Of a stretch of DNA of 64,000 bases, positions 1-10,799 are shown piece by piece. The first letter of the stretch is position 1. Every line of letters begins with the position of its first letter. A model generated the notes under the pieces. The model saw only the letters and a program-made list of their open reading frames with translations. It did not search any database and was not told where the DNA came from. The translations under genes and the position numbers were made by a program. Origin of the DNA: Chitinophagaceae bacterium (GTDB lineage Bacteria; Bacteroidota; Bacteroidia; Chitinophagales; Chitinophagaceae); contig JADKIE010000001.1 of assembly GCA_016721385.1 (NCBI GenBank), positions 434,001-498,000 on the forward strand, in the 5' to 3' direction.

Positions 1-289
1 ACCAACTGCTAAAAGCACCATCGGGGCAAACAATAAGCATATTAAAATCATCTGCATATTTTTTTAGTTGAGGCACTTTAGTAATCCAATTACTAAAATC
101 GCCACTATAGCCATGCAATAAATAAACAACCGGAAAGTACTTTTTCTTTTTGTAACCACCCGGTTTTATAACTACACATTTAATTTCTTTATGCATAGAT
201 TGGCTGTAAATAAAAACAGTATCTACTTTAGCGGCAAAAGTGCAAACAGTAATACAAAACAACAGAAAGAAAATAACTGATTTTTTCAT
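1..289 (-). CDS. Secreted putative esterase, N-terminal part only (runs off the window)
   Basis: Read from the minus strand, the ATG at 287-289 opens a protein starting MKKSVIFFLLFCITVCTFAA, a clear signal peptide. About 96 residues are visible before the window edge. The sequence then has a conserved VVYLLHGYSGDFSNW stretch and later NMLIVCPDGAFSSW. These match the oxyanion-loop and strand regions of the esterase D / PF00756 alpha-beta hydrolase family. The catalytic Ser, Asp and His would lie beyond the edge. The protein probably acts in the periplasm or at the cell surface on acyl esters; the substrate cannot be inferred. A terminator hairpin at 320-344 separates it from the upstream M1 peptidase gene, so it is probably transcribed separately. 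Confidence 0.72.
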   Translation of the reverse strand, partial: MKKSVIFFLLFCITVCTFAAKVDTVFIYSQSMHKEIKCVVIKPGGYKKKKYFPVVYLLHGYSGDFSNWITKVPQLKKYADDFNMLIVCPDGAFSSW

Positions 290-319
290 ACAATTAAATA
301 TACTAAATAGGAACAAAAA

Positions 320-344
320 AGTCTCCCAGAAATTTCGGGAGACT
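320..344 (-). terminator. Rho-independent terminator after the M1 peptidase gene
   Basis: AGTCTCCC at 320-327 pairs perfectly with GGGAGACT at 337-344. On the minus strand the hairpin is followed by a T-rich run (TTTTTTGTTCC). It sits 28 bp past the stop of the M1 peptidase gene, in the correct orientation to end it. Confidence 0.85.
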
Positions 345-371
345 ATAATTAATAAAAAAATCTACTAACAA

Positions 372-2758
372 TTATTTTATTTCTTTTTGCATTGGATTTC
401 CTCCACCACCACCGCCACCTCTTGGGCCACGGCCACCTCCTGTCTTAAATAATTGAAACTTACTTGGTTCTGTAAAGGCCGGCCATGAATTGTTACTGGT
501 ATTTATATCAGCCGTTTCTTTCATTGGGTCTAATTTAATGGATGCAACTTCTTTATCTTTCATAAAGGTTTTTGTAACCTTATTTTCATTTTTGCGCCAT
601 ATATTAACACCAATTCTATCTACTTCTTTTGTACCGTCTTTAAATGTCCATTCAATAATTATTGGCATTACCAAACCACCTTTGTTGCTAAAGGTTAGTT
701 CGTACATATTTTTACGGCCTGCTATATTAAAGCGTTGTGCTTCGGTAAAAGTATCAACAGCAACATCCGGCCGGGTAATTTCAAAAGGCGTGCTATCTAC
801 TTTTGCTAAACCTCTGGCATAACGCCAATAAAAATCTCTTAATGTTTCATCGGCATCTGTTGCAAATGTTATTTTACTATCTTCTCTGTTTCTTATTTTA
901 GAAATATCATCAAAATTATTTAACTGTGGTTTGGCAACAGGCACTTTAATAGTTCCTGTTCCCCCAGCCGATGGTTGTTTATTACTTACTTCAGTATTTA
1001 AAGTGGCCCATTTAACTGTATCTAAAGATATATCGCATGGCTCTGTGCCATAAAACCAACCTCTCCAAAACCAATCTAAGTCTTCGGCGCTTGCATCTTC
1101 CATTGTTCTAAACAAATCTGCCGGTGTTGGGTGTTTAAATGCCCAACGCCTTGCATATTCTCTAAAGGCATAGTCAAAATTTTCTCTGCCCATTATAGTT
1201 TCTCTTAAAATATTTAAACCTGTTGCAGGTTTACTGTAAGCATTTGGACCAAATTGAATAATGTTTTCGCTGTTTGTCATTATTGGTTCCAATTGGTCTT
1301 TGGAAGTTTCATATAATCCACAATTTTATATGCAGGGCCTTTACCAACAGGAAATTTATTATCCCATAATTCTTCAGTTAAATATTCGCAGAATGAGTTT
1401 AGGCCTTCGTCCATCCAAGTCCACTGCCTTTCATCACTATTAATAATCATTGGAAAAAAGTTGTGCCCAACTTCATGTATTACTACTCCCAACATTCCAT
1501 TTTTGGTTCCTTCGCTGTATGTGCCATCTTTTTCGCATCTTCCAAAGTTGAAACAAATCATTGGATACTCCATCCCATTAGCCGCCTCTAAACTTTGTGC
1601 AACAGGGTAAGGATATGGTATGGTAAATTTTGAATACGATTTTATAGTATGTGCAACAGCTTTAGTACTAAATTTTCGGTAAAGGTTATACGCCTCTTTC
1701 CCATAGCCACTCATGCACATTACTTTTTTACCTGAAACCATTGCCGGCATGGCATCCCAAATAAATTTACGGCTGCTTCCCCATGCAAAGTCACGTACCA
1801 TATCTGCTTTAAAAATCCATGTTTTCTTTTGCGTTTCCTTTTTAGCTTCTCTGGCTTTTGCTTCATCTAATGTAACAATTTCGGTAACATCGGTTGCTGT
1901 TTGAGCTTTTTGCCAACGAGCCATTTGAGCCGGCGTTAATACTTGTGCATAGTTTTGACCTTGCCCTGTACTTAAAACAACATGATCGGCAGGCACTGTC
2001 ATAGCTACTTTAAAATTACCAAATGTTAATGCAAACTCACCGCTACCAACAAATTGATGATTTTGCCATCCCTGAAAATCGCTGTACACACAAAGACGTG
2101 GATACCACTGTGTCATGGTATATAAATCATTTCCATCTTCCGGAAAATACTCATAGCCACCACGGCCACCATACTTTGTGCGTTCAATGATATTATAATT
2201 CCAATCTACCTTAAAAATAAATTGTTGCCCTGGTTTTAATGCCTGTGGCAACTCAACCCTCATCATTGTTTTATTAATGGTGTAGGTTAATAATTTTCCG
2301 GCGTTATCGGCTACTCTTGTAATATTAAAACCATATTCTTTATCCTTATCAATTTTACCGCTAAAACGTTGTATATCGCTTTCGGTAATTGTTTTAGGCA
2401 TAAAGTTGCTGCTTTGATAACCGGAATTATTGGTTGTACTATGCTCATTTTCATCTAACTGCAACCACACATATGTTAATACATCGGGAGAGTTGTTGAA
2501 ATAAGTAATAGTTTCTTTACCTGTAAGCCTTCTGTTGGGTTCATCTAACTCACAGGTAATATCATAATCGCAACGTTGTTGCCAGTACTTTGGCCCCGGA
2601 GCGCCACTTGCGGTACGATACTCATTGGGCGTTGGCAAAATAGTGCCTAACTGCCCAAAGCGATTGCCATGGTTACTGTCAGGATTATTTTTATGTTCTT
2701 GTGCAGTTGCAACACAAAATATAAGCATTGCAAAGAATAAGGAGAGAATTTTTCTCAT
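372..2758 (-). CDS. Secreted M1 family zinc metallopeptidase (split by one frameshift)
   Basis: An M1 aminopeptidase-like protein of about 795 residues, exported through the signal peptide MRKILSLFFAMLIFCVATAQ. The zinc site is intact: HEVGH at about residue 428, then 18 residues, then the glutamate of WMDEGLNSF (HExxH-x18-E). The frame breaks near 1296-1303, where MKLPKTNW should read MKLPKDQLEPIMTNSENI. Adding one T to the TTT run at 1300 restores the protein, so this is probably a sequencing error. The C-terminal part ends in a Gly-rich tail (GGGRGPRGGGGGGG). The start is the ATG at 2756-2758, not the upstream in-frame ATG, because it directly begins the signal peptide. It lies next to HupE/UreJ and DUF6702, a trio I recall as common in Bacteroidota. 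Confidence 0.85.
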
Positions 2759-2784
2759 GTTGTATGTTGTTTGAATTATTGTTA

Positions 2785-3363
2785 TTAAACAGGCCATCTT
2801 TCAATTGACATTTTCAAAGCTATGCAAAATGCAACAGTACTCAAAACCCAAATCCACCATTTGCGATGGAATTTTAATGTATCTACAATTATATAGCTCA
2901 AAATTAAAATTACAGCTACCACTACAATTTGTCCTAACTCCAGCCCCACATTAAAACTAAATAAGCTCCAGCCAATAGTTTGATCTTTTGCCAACATAAA
3001 CCTGATAGTGTTGGCATACCCCAAGCCGTGTATTAGCCCAAAAAATAAAGCCAAAAAATAATTTAACCTTAACGATTTAGCTGTATAATTTTTAAGCAAT
3101 ACATTAAAAACAGCCGTAGCCAGTATAGTACAAGGTATTAAAAACTCTACCCAACTATCATTAATCTTAATTACATTGTACACACTTAAAGCAAGTGTTA
3201 ACGAGTGCCCAATTGTAAATGCAGTAACTAAAACAAGTACCTGACGCCAATTTTTTACAAGGTAAATAGCAGAAAGAGCTAAAATAAAAAGAAGATGATC
3301 CAAGGCATTAAAACTAATAATATGCTCCCATCCCTCTTTTAAATAAAATATAAAATCCTGCAT
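2785..3363 (-). CDS. HupE/UreJ-family integral membrane protein
   Basis: 192 residues with about six hydrophobic segments. Family hallmarks are the early GWEHIISFNALDHLLF (the GxxHIxxGxDHxLF pattern), FTIGHSLTLAL and FGLIHGLGYA. The histidines in these motifs are thought to bind or transport metal (Ni/Co) in HupE/UreJ relatives. No urease or hydrogenase genes are nearby, so here it is the general 'HupE/UreJ family protein 2' type of unknown cargo. It lies 26 bp upstream of the M1 peptidase on the same strand, probably one transcript, and is divergent from the DUF6702 gene across 84 bp. Confidence 0.8.
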   Translation of the reverse strand: MQDFIFYLKEGWEHIISFNALDHLLFILALSAIYLVKNWRQVLVLVTAFTIGHSLTLALSVYNVIKINDSWVEFLIPCTILATAVFNVLLKNYTAKSLRLNYFLALFFGLIHGLGYANTIRFMLAKDQTIGWSLFSFNVGLELGQIVVVAVILILSYIIVDTLKFHRKWWIWVLSTVAFCIALKMSIERWPV

Positions 3364-3447
3364 TTACAAGTATAGTAAGTTTTTGGCGTTAATTTTGTAT
3401 TCCAAATATCTTTTACTAATAATAAAATAAAAAAACTGAATAGCTGA

Positions 3448-3947
3448 ATGGCAACTATATTATATAAATGGCTTTTTGTGGGTTTATTATTTGCAAATTT
3501 TCCGGTAACCACCCGATTTTTGTAAGTGTTACCGAAATTGAGCACAATGCCAAAGAAAAAACACTGGAAATAAGTTGTAAAGTATTTACAGATGATTTTG
3601 AAAAAGCTTTACGCCTGCAATACAAAACTACGGTTGATTTAATTTCGCCAAAGGATAAAACAGCTATGAATAAATTAGTAAACGATTACATTGGCAAACA
3701 TTTATTTGTAGAGGTTGATAATAAAAAAGCTATGCTTGAATTTGCAGGTTACGAACAAATTGAAGAAGGTATTTACTGCTATTTTCAGGCAAAAAATATT
3801 AATGCAGTAAAAAACATTGTTGTTACAGATAATGTATTGTACGATTATAAAAAAGAACAGGTAAGTGTATTACATGTTACCGTAAACGGCGAAAGAAAAA
3901 GTACTAAGATTAATAACCCTGTTGATAAAGTTTCGTTTTCTTTTTAA
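3448..3947 (+). CDS. DUF6702 family exported protein (frameshift inside the signal peptide region)
   Basis: About 166 residues. The ATG at 3448 gives MATILYKWLFVGLLFANF, a signal peptide, but that frame stops at once. One base shifted near 3508-3512, the sequence continues HPIFVSVTEIEHNAKEKTLE and runs to 3947. The conserved HPxxVSVTEIEHN opening and ISCKVFTDDFEKALR are typical of DUF6702, a Bacteroidota family of unknown function usually encoded next to HupE/UreJ and an M1 peptidase, as here. The break is a single base and probably a sequencing error. The 3' end overlaps the convergent CorC gene by a few bases. Confidence 0.75.
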
Positions 3948-5245
3948 CTATTTTCTTCATCCATATTTTCTTTAATTTCATCCGATATTTTTACCAGCAA
4001 CTTATCAATACGCTGGCCATCCATATCTATTATTTCAAAATTAAAGCCACGCCATTCAAAGGTTTCGCCGGCATGCGGTATATGTTCCAACTCATGTAAT
4101 ACAAATCCGGCAAGTGTATCAAAATCATGTTCATCTTCATTTGCCCAATCTGTTTTTTCGAATTTGCTTAAAAAATTGTAAAACGGTATTTGAGCATCTA
4201 CTAAATAAGTGCCGTCGTTTCTTTCAACAATTTCGTATTCTTCTTGCCCTGTTTGGGGTACATCACCAACAATGGCTTCTAAATATCATTAAGAGTTATC
4301 ATGCCCTCCAAAGTGCCATATTCATTTACAATAAAACAACTATGAATTTTGTTGCCTTAAATTTTTCTAATAATTGATAAGCTGTATTATTCTCCGGCAC
4401 AAACATAGCAGGCTTTGCAATGTCTTTTAATAAGGTAGATGGATTTGCTTTTACCAAATCTTTTACATTTATAATACCTTTTATATCATCAACAGTTTGC
4501 TCACAAACAGGATAACTGTTAAAAACAATGTCGTCAAATCGATTTTTTACATCTTGCACAGTTTCGTTAACATTTAACCACTCAATATCTGTACGGTGTG
4601 TCATTAAAGAAGTAATGCTTCTATCTCCTAAATGAAAAACCTTTCAATAATATCCTTTTCTTCTTCTTCAATGGTACCATGCTCACTTCCTTCGCTAATC
4701 ATAGCTTTAATTTCTTCTTCCGTTACTGCACTGTCGGATGGTTTTTGTATATTAAATAATTTTAAAATGCCGTTAGTTGTACTGGTTAATAACCATACCA
4801 ACGGATGTACAATTGTAGATAATGAATTCATTGGTATTGCAACGGCCCTTGCAATTTTTTCGGCACGTAAAAGCCCTATTTTTTTGGGTAATAATTCTCC
4901 AAAGATAATTGTTAAAAAAGTTACACCAAGCACAACAATTGTTGTGGCAATAGCTTCGGCATATTTGGCAGTAAACTCTTGCCGCTCTAAATAAGGGGTA
5001 AGCATTTTGCTAAACTTATCCTCGGCAAACACACCCACTAAAATAGATATGAGCGTTATTCCAATGGTTGCAGTACTTAAAAATTTTTCGGGATTATTTG
5101 AAAGTTCCAATGCGGCTTTTGCTTTAGCATCGCCTTTTGCAGCCAATGCCTCTAACCTGCCTTTTCTAGCGCTTACCAAGGCTATTTCGCTCATTACAAA
5201 CAGAGCGGTAAAAAATATTAATACTAATAAAATTAAAATTTCCAT
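3944..5245 (-). CDS. CorC/HlyC-type hemolysin-like CBS-domain membrane protein (three frameshifts)
   Basis: About 434 residues after correction. The N-terminus (MEILILLVLIFFTALFVMSE) begins a DUF21/CNNM membrane domain with the signature FFTALFVMSEIALVSARKGRLE. Then follow two CBS domains (around ITSLMTHRTDIEW and FVPENNTAYQLLEKF) and a C-terminal transporter-associated CorC_HlyC domain ending FEIIDMDGQRIDKLLVKISD. The frame breaks near 4630 (ERFFI should be ERVFHLGDRS), 4345 (KFIVV should be KIHSCFIVNEYG) and 4275 (NDI should continue LEAIVGDVP). Each needs one extra base in a short homopolymer. Such proteins are implicated in Mg/Co export or homeostasis. Start chosen at 5245, since the longer reading has no membrane signal. 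Confidence 0.83.
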
Positions 5246-5255
5246 GTTTTTTACA

Positions 5256-5813
5256 TCAAACTGTAGTTTTGTTAAACTGCTTGCCGCACAAATATCCGAT
5301 AAAAATACCAACCAACGCACCACCAAGTATGTCTAACGGAAAATGTACACCAACATATACCTGTGCAAAAGAAATACTAAAGGCCCAAATAAAGAAAATA
5401 AGCGGCCATTTACCAAAATGCTTTTTTAGGGTAAGGTAGATAAACATAGCTTGCCCAAAATGATTAGCGGCATGCGATGAAGTAAAACTACTGCTTTGCG
5501 GACGGTAGCCAACCAGCACATTTATATAGGATACCAGCGAAGGATCGTTGCATGGCCGTAAACGTAAAATATTATTTTTTATGATGGCGCTGCTTAAAAA
5601 ATCGGTACAAATAACGGTGCAAACAGCAAAAATTATCCACCACCAGGCATTCTTTTTAAAGTTTAGAGTGGCAAATAAAATAAGAAATAAATATAGCGGC
5701 ACCCACATAGTAGAGTTACGCAACCACGGCATTAACCAATCAAAAAAATTATTGCTTAATGTACTGTTTATAAACTTAAACAATTGTTTATCGTAACTTA
5801 AAATTTGCTCCAT
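5256..5813 (-). CDS. PAP2 family phosphatase
   Basis: 185 residues, with several membrane segments. All three phosphatase motifs of the PAP2 superfamily are recognisable: KNNILRLRP (Lys79, Arg86-Pro87), SSFTSSHAANHF (Ser-Ser-His at 112-114) and YVGVHFPLD (His157, Asp161). The arginine that normally opens motif 3 appears as Gln (FAQVYVGVH), a noticeable substitution. The family dephosphorylates lipid phosphates such as undecaprenyl pyrophosphate or phosphatidic acid at the membrane surface. It precedes the CorC gene by 10 bp on the same strand. Confidence 0.83.
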   Translation of the reverse strand: MEQILSYDKQLFKFINSTLSNNFFDWLMPWLRNSTMWVPLYLFLILFATLNFKKNAWWWIIFAVCTVICTDFLSSAIIKNNILRLRPCNDPSLVSYINVLVGYRPQSSSFTSSHAANHFGQAMFIYLTLKKHFGKWPLIFFIWAFSISFAQVYVGVHFPLDILGGALVGIFIGYLCGKQFNKTTV

Positions 5814-5898
5814 TTATTGCAATATATACTTATAAGTGTTGGCACAAAAATAATTAAACTAATTTAGCACCTGTTTAAAATTACATTTTAATACAATT

Positions 5899-7865
5899 AT
5901 GGGTAAACTGCCTAGGCTTATAAGATGGATTTTTTCGATTATGCTTATTTTGGTTATATGTATGAGCATATATCGGTTTGTATTTTATTTTGCCTATAAT
6001 CCTCCCAGCAAGGCATTTTCCGGATCGGCATTTATTATGGGTTTACGTTTTGATGCCAAATTTGCAAGTATAATTGGTTTGGGTATTTTGCTGTTGTGCA
6101 GCATTCCTTTTTTTAACCCATTTAAAAATAATCGCATTACCCTATTTTGGAATATTCTATTGCCTTTGTTATTTATTATTATGCTGCTTTTTTATGGCAG
6201 CGATTTTTATCATTACGACTATTTGCATCAACGCCTTAATGCCTCCGTACTTAATTACTTTCAGGATGCAGCAATATCAATAAATATGATGTGGCAAACG
6301 TATCCATTAGTAAAAATTTTAATCGCTTTACTATTTTTAAGTTTTATTGCATGTATTGTTTTTAAAAGTTTATTACTTAATTATCAAACAACAACCAAGT
6401 TTTATAAAAGAAAAGGAACATGGTTATACATTGTTTTTTTTGTGCTGCTGTCAGCATTAACTTTTGGAAAGCTAAGCCAGTTTCCATTGCGATGGAGTGA
6501 TGCGTTTACGCTGAGTGATGACTTTAAAGCCAATCTTGCACTTAATCCATTGCAAAGTTTTTTTAGTACTTTAAAGTTCCGAGATTCTAAAATTGATATT
6601 CGTAAAGTAAAAGAAGCGTATCCATTATTAGTTAATCATTTTGCAATTACTAATCCTGATAGTAACAATTTAAATTTTGAAAGAAAGTTTATTGCAGCCG
6701 ATTCATCAACACAAAAGCCAAATATTATTTTAGTTATTTGCGAAAGTTTTAGTGCGTATAAAAGCAGCATGTATGGTAATCCGCTAAATACAACTCCATA
6801 CTTTAATGAACTGTGCAATAAGGGTGTTTTTTTTGAAAGATGCTTTACGCCATCCTACGGAACTGCAAGAGGTGTTTGGGCTACCATTACCGGCATTCCT
6901 GATGTGGAAAGCCCTAAAACAGCCAGTCGTAACCCTTTGGCCGTTAATCAACATACCATTATTAATGATTTTAAAGGTTACCAAAATTTATATTTTTTAG
7001 GCGGCGATCCTACTTGGGCAAATATTCAAGGGTTATTATCTAACAATATAAATGGTTTAAAACTTTACCAGCAAGATAATTTTAAAGCAAAAAAAATAGA
7101 TGTGTGGGGTATTAGCGATAAAAACTTATTATTGGAAGCAAATTCAATTCTATCCAATCAGGAAAAACCTTTTTTTGCCATTATTCAAACAGCAGATAAC
7201 CACAGGCCATACACCATCCCAACTGAGGATGCCATTGAGTTTAAAAAATTAAATTTTGCAAAAGATTCGCTTGTAAAATATGGGTTTGAAAACAATGATG
7301 AAATGAATGCATTTAGGTACACCGACTTTTGTTTTCAGAAATTTATGGAGGCTGCAAAAAAGAAAAGTATTTTAACAACACTATTTTTGTATTTATTGGC
7401 GACCATGGTATTAGAGGCAACACAGCGCAATTTCCAAAACCCTGGAATGAGCAAGGACTAACTGCTGAGCATGTGCCATTGCTTTTTTACAGCCCCAAAT
7501 TTATTTTACCAAAACGGTATAACAATACTTGCTCACAGGTAGATGTATTACCTTCTATTGCCGGCCTTGCAAAAGCATCATACCGAAATACAACTTTTGG
7601 AAGAAATTTATTTGACTCGGCTTCTAAAAAAGAAAATGTTGCATTTATATATGATGATGCTTTGCATACAATTGGTATAATAAATGATCAATATTATTAT
7701 TTGCGTAATTTAAATTCGAACAACGAAGAATTTTTATCTATGCTTACTGATGCAGCCGTACCGAAAAATAATATTACAGATAGCATAAAAAATCATCTGC
7801 AAAAATTAACGCTGGCTTATTACGAAACGGCAAAATATATGTTGTTAAACAACAAAAAGAAATAA
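5899..7865 (+). CDS. LTA-synthase-like membrane sulfatase, copy 1 (one frameshift)
   Basis: About 655 residues: five N-terminal membrane segments, then an extracytoplasmic alkaline-phosphatase-superfamily domain. Visible catalytic elements are the metal-binding Glu in ILVICESFSAYKSS (about residue 280), the nucleophile Thr in SYGTARGVW (about 322), HRPYTIP and the metal site GDHGIRGN. One base is missing near 7356-7366 (AAAAAGAAAAG), where the protein should read AAKKKKYFNNTIFVFIGDHG. Relatives add glycerol-phosphate, phosphoethanolamine or similar groups to envelope polymers. In a Gram-negative the true acceptor is unknown. It is followed after 69 bp by a paralog. Confidence 0.83.
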
Positions 7866-7934
7866 TACCATCCTATATTTCTATTTTTTTAAATTATATT
7901 CGCCTACTTTATTAGCTTAAGAAAATATTTACAA

Positions 7935-9907
7935 ATGCTCATCAGGTGGAGGGTTCCAAAAACAATTCAGTGGATAGTAAAACTATTCCTCATCTACCTT
8001 GTAATATTTACTGCATTTAGGGTAGCCACTGTTATTTTCTTTAAACCAAAATCTTTGAATATCACCGAGCTTTTACCATCTTTTTGGCTTGGCTTAAAGT
8101 ACGATTTAAGATGGATTGCATTTATACTTTCCCCAATTGTAATTGTTGCATTAATACCCAAATTTTCGCCATTTTACAGTGATAGAAATAAAAAAATATG
8201 GACCATTTACTTAGGCATAGTAACATTATTAGTTTTGTTTTTTTATGGCGCCGATTTTGGACAGTTTGCTTACATTAATGCAAGGCTAAATGCAGATGCT
8301 TTAATTTTTGCACAAGATCCTAAAGAAAGCCTGCAAATGATTTGGCAAAGCTATCCTATTGTTTGGATTTTGATTGGGCTTTTTGGCGCAGTATTAATGA
8401 TGATTTGGATGTTTAGAAAAACACATGTGGATGTCACCGAAAAGAATTTAAGTATCCACAAATTTAGTTACCGAAAAAGATGGCATTTAGTAGCACTCTT
8501 AATTTTAGGATGGTTTATGTATGGTTTTTTAACTCTGAAACCGCTTGATTTTTTTAGAGCATTTAACTTAAATGACGAGTTTAAAAGCAATTTGGCTTTA
8601 AATCCATTTCAAAATTTTTTTACAACTCTACGCTTTGCAAAACCCGATTACCATACCAAAGCAAAAGAAAACTATCCCTTAATTGCTAAGTTTTTAAATA
8701 TAGAAAGCAGTAATCCACAAAACCCTTATGCCAGGGTGCTTCAGCCCGAAAGCAAAGCTTTAGAAACGCAACCCAATATTGTTTTGGTTATTTGCGAAAG
8801 CTTTAGCATGTACAAAAGCAGTATGAGTGGCAATGTGTTAAACAGTACTCCGTATTTTAATGAAATGTGTAAAGATGGTATATTTTTTAACCGTTGCTTT
8901 ACACCTACATTTGGTACTGCAAGAGGTGTATTTGCAACGCTTACAGGTGTGCCCGATGTACAACTTTCTAAATTTGCCACCCGAAATGAGGAAAGCGTAA
9001 AACAAAAAACTATCATCAATAATTTTGAAGATTACGATAAATTTTATTTTATAGGCGGCCGCAGCCAGTTCAATAATTTTACAGGCCTTGTAAATAACAT
9101 CAATAATATTAATATTTACGAAGAAGGAAAATACAAAGCACAAAAAGTAAATGTTTGGGGCATTAGCGATAAAAACCTTTTTTTAGAAGCCAATGATGTT
9201 TTTGCAAAGCAACAAAAACCATTTTTTGCCATTATACAAACAGCAGATAATCACCGGCCGTTTAATATACCCGAGGAAGACTCCGATTTTGTACAGCGAA
9301 ACATTCCGTTGGAAGAGTTACAAAAAATGGATTTGAATCATTAAAAGAATTTAACGCCTTTGCCTACTCTGATTATTGCTTCAAAAAATTTATGGAAGCT
9401 GCTAAAAAAAATGCGTACTTTAATAATACTATTTTTGTTTTTGTGGGCGACCATGGTGTAGAGGGAAATGCATCTGCAATTTATCCTAATGCATGGACAG
9501 AGCAACGCCTTACAGACGAACATGTGCCTTTACTGTTTTATGCCCCGGGCTTATTAACACCTCAACAAAGGGCCGAAACAGTATCGCAAATTGATATTTT
9601 ACCAACTATTGCCGGCATGGTACAGCAACCTTATTTAAATACCACTCTTGGAAGAAATTTATTAGATAGCAATAAAAAAGAAAACGTTGCATTTATTATT
9701 TATCATGCTCCGGGCTGGATTGGTGTTGTAACAGACGATTATTTTTACAGGAAAAATATACGCATACAAAAAGAAGAATTAGTAACCAGTACCTCAAAAC
9801 CGTTATCGTTAACAAAACCTCAGGAAGATTCTGTTAAACAACATTTATCTACTTTAACAACTGCACTTTACGAAACAGCAAGATGGATGTTGGTGCATAA
9901 TAAGTAG
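7935..9907 (+). CDS. LTA-synthase-like membrane sulfatase, copy 2 (one frameshift)
   Basis: About 657 residues and clearly paralogous to the preceding gene along its whole length. It has the same five-helix N-terminus, VICESFSMYKSSMSGN (about residue 285), FGTARGVFATLTGVPDV (nucleophile Thr about 326), NVWGISDKNLFLEAN and GDHGVEGN. The frame breaks near 9325-9345, where KMDLNH stops but a one-base shift continues SLKEFNAFAYSDYC. Both copies keep the putative metal and nucleophile residues, so both are probably active. The tandem order suggests co-transcription or a local duplication. It is convergent with the methyltransferase gene. Confidence 0.82.
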
Positions 9908-9924
9908 TTAGTGAAGACTACTGA

Positions 9925-10665
9925 TTACTTAAATTTTTTCGCAATCATTATCAACCTCGGCGATTTTTTTATATCGTAGCTGCTGAAATTATAATCGCCA
10001 AAAACTTCCTGTATTTGTAATCCCTGATACGCAAACATTTCAGTAAAATCTCCCAACGAAAACTTTGCAACTTTTTCTGTGTATTCCAAAGGCTCATTTA
10101 AAGCCTCATCTTCTACCACAATTTTTTTATAAAAAAAACTCTCATCAAACCATTTGGTAATAACAAAATTTACATCATCTATTTGCTTTTCACTTTTGTG
10201 TATTAAATGATCCTCGGCAAAATGCACATTTAAATAATCCATTACAAAATGGCCCTCTTTTTTTAACGATTGTGCAATGGTGCGTATGGCATTATCATGC
10301 TCTCTTCTCGTAACAAAATATCCAAAACTTGTAAAAAAATTAAAAGCATAATCAAAATAATTTATCCAAAAAGGCAAGCGCATATCATGTGTAAAAAAAT
10401 GAAGGTTATCACTTTCGTTATTTAAAGCTTCGGCAATACTATCATTACTTAAATCAATTCCGGTAACATCAAACCCTTTGCCGGCTAATTGTATGGAGTG
10501 TCGTCCTTTTCCGCAAGCAACATCCAGCATACATGCACTTTTTGCCGGCTTTAAATAAGTAATTAACTTATCAATAAATGCAGCGGCCTCGTTTTCATCT
10601 CTTTTAAAATATAACAGGTGATAATAAGGCGTATTAAACCAATCTTTAAACCATTGTTGTTGCAT
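9925..10665 (-). CDS. Class I SAM-dependent methyltransferase
   Basis: 246 residues. SAM-binding motif I is MLDVACGKGRHSIQLA (about residues 47-60), followed by FDVTGIDLSNDSI (post-I acidic residue) and FNFFTSFGYF, the usual layout of a Methyltransf_25-type Rossmann fold. No substrate-specific domain is visible. Ends convergently 17 bp from the sulfatase gene. The product and substrate are unknown. Confidence 0.8.
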   Translation of the reverse strand: MQQQWFKDWFNTPYYHLLYFKRDENEAAAFIDKLITYLKPAKSACMLDVACGKGRHSIQLAGKGFDVTGIDLSNDSIAEALNNESDNLHFFTHDMRLPFWINYFDYAFNFFTSFGYFVTRREHDNAIRTIAQSLKKEGHFVMDYLNVHFAEDHLIHKSEKQIDDVNFVITKWFDESFFYKKIVVEDEALNEPLEYTEKVAKFSLGDFTEMFAYQGLQIQEVFGDYNFSSYDIKKSPRLIMIAKKFK

Positions 10666-10771
10666 TAGGCAAAGGTATCGGTTTACCGTTTACAGTTTTC
10701 TGGTATTTATTAGTAAACATGCAAGTAAATAAATGAACCCAACCGAAAACGGCAAACTGAAATCCGTTTTG

Positions 10772-10779
10772 TATCTTTG
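10772..10779 (+). promoter_or_regulatory. Bacteroidota-type -7 box of glmM
   Basis: TATCTTTG followed by C matches the Bacteroidota sigma-ABfrm -7 consensus TAnnTTTG. It lies 20 bp before the glmM start codon. A convincing -33 TTTG partner is not obvious. Confidence 0.6.
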
Positions 10780-10799
10780 CACTCCCTAAAAACAAACGC

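Noticed and set aside
3339..3545. Minus-strand 68-codon frame upstream of HupE/UreJ
   Set aside because: It is antisense to the DUF6702 signal-peptide region, with no conserved sequence.
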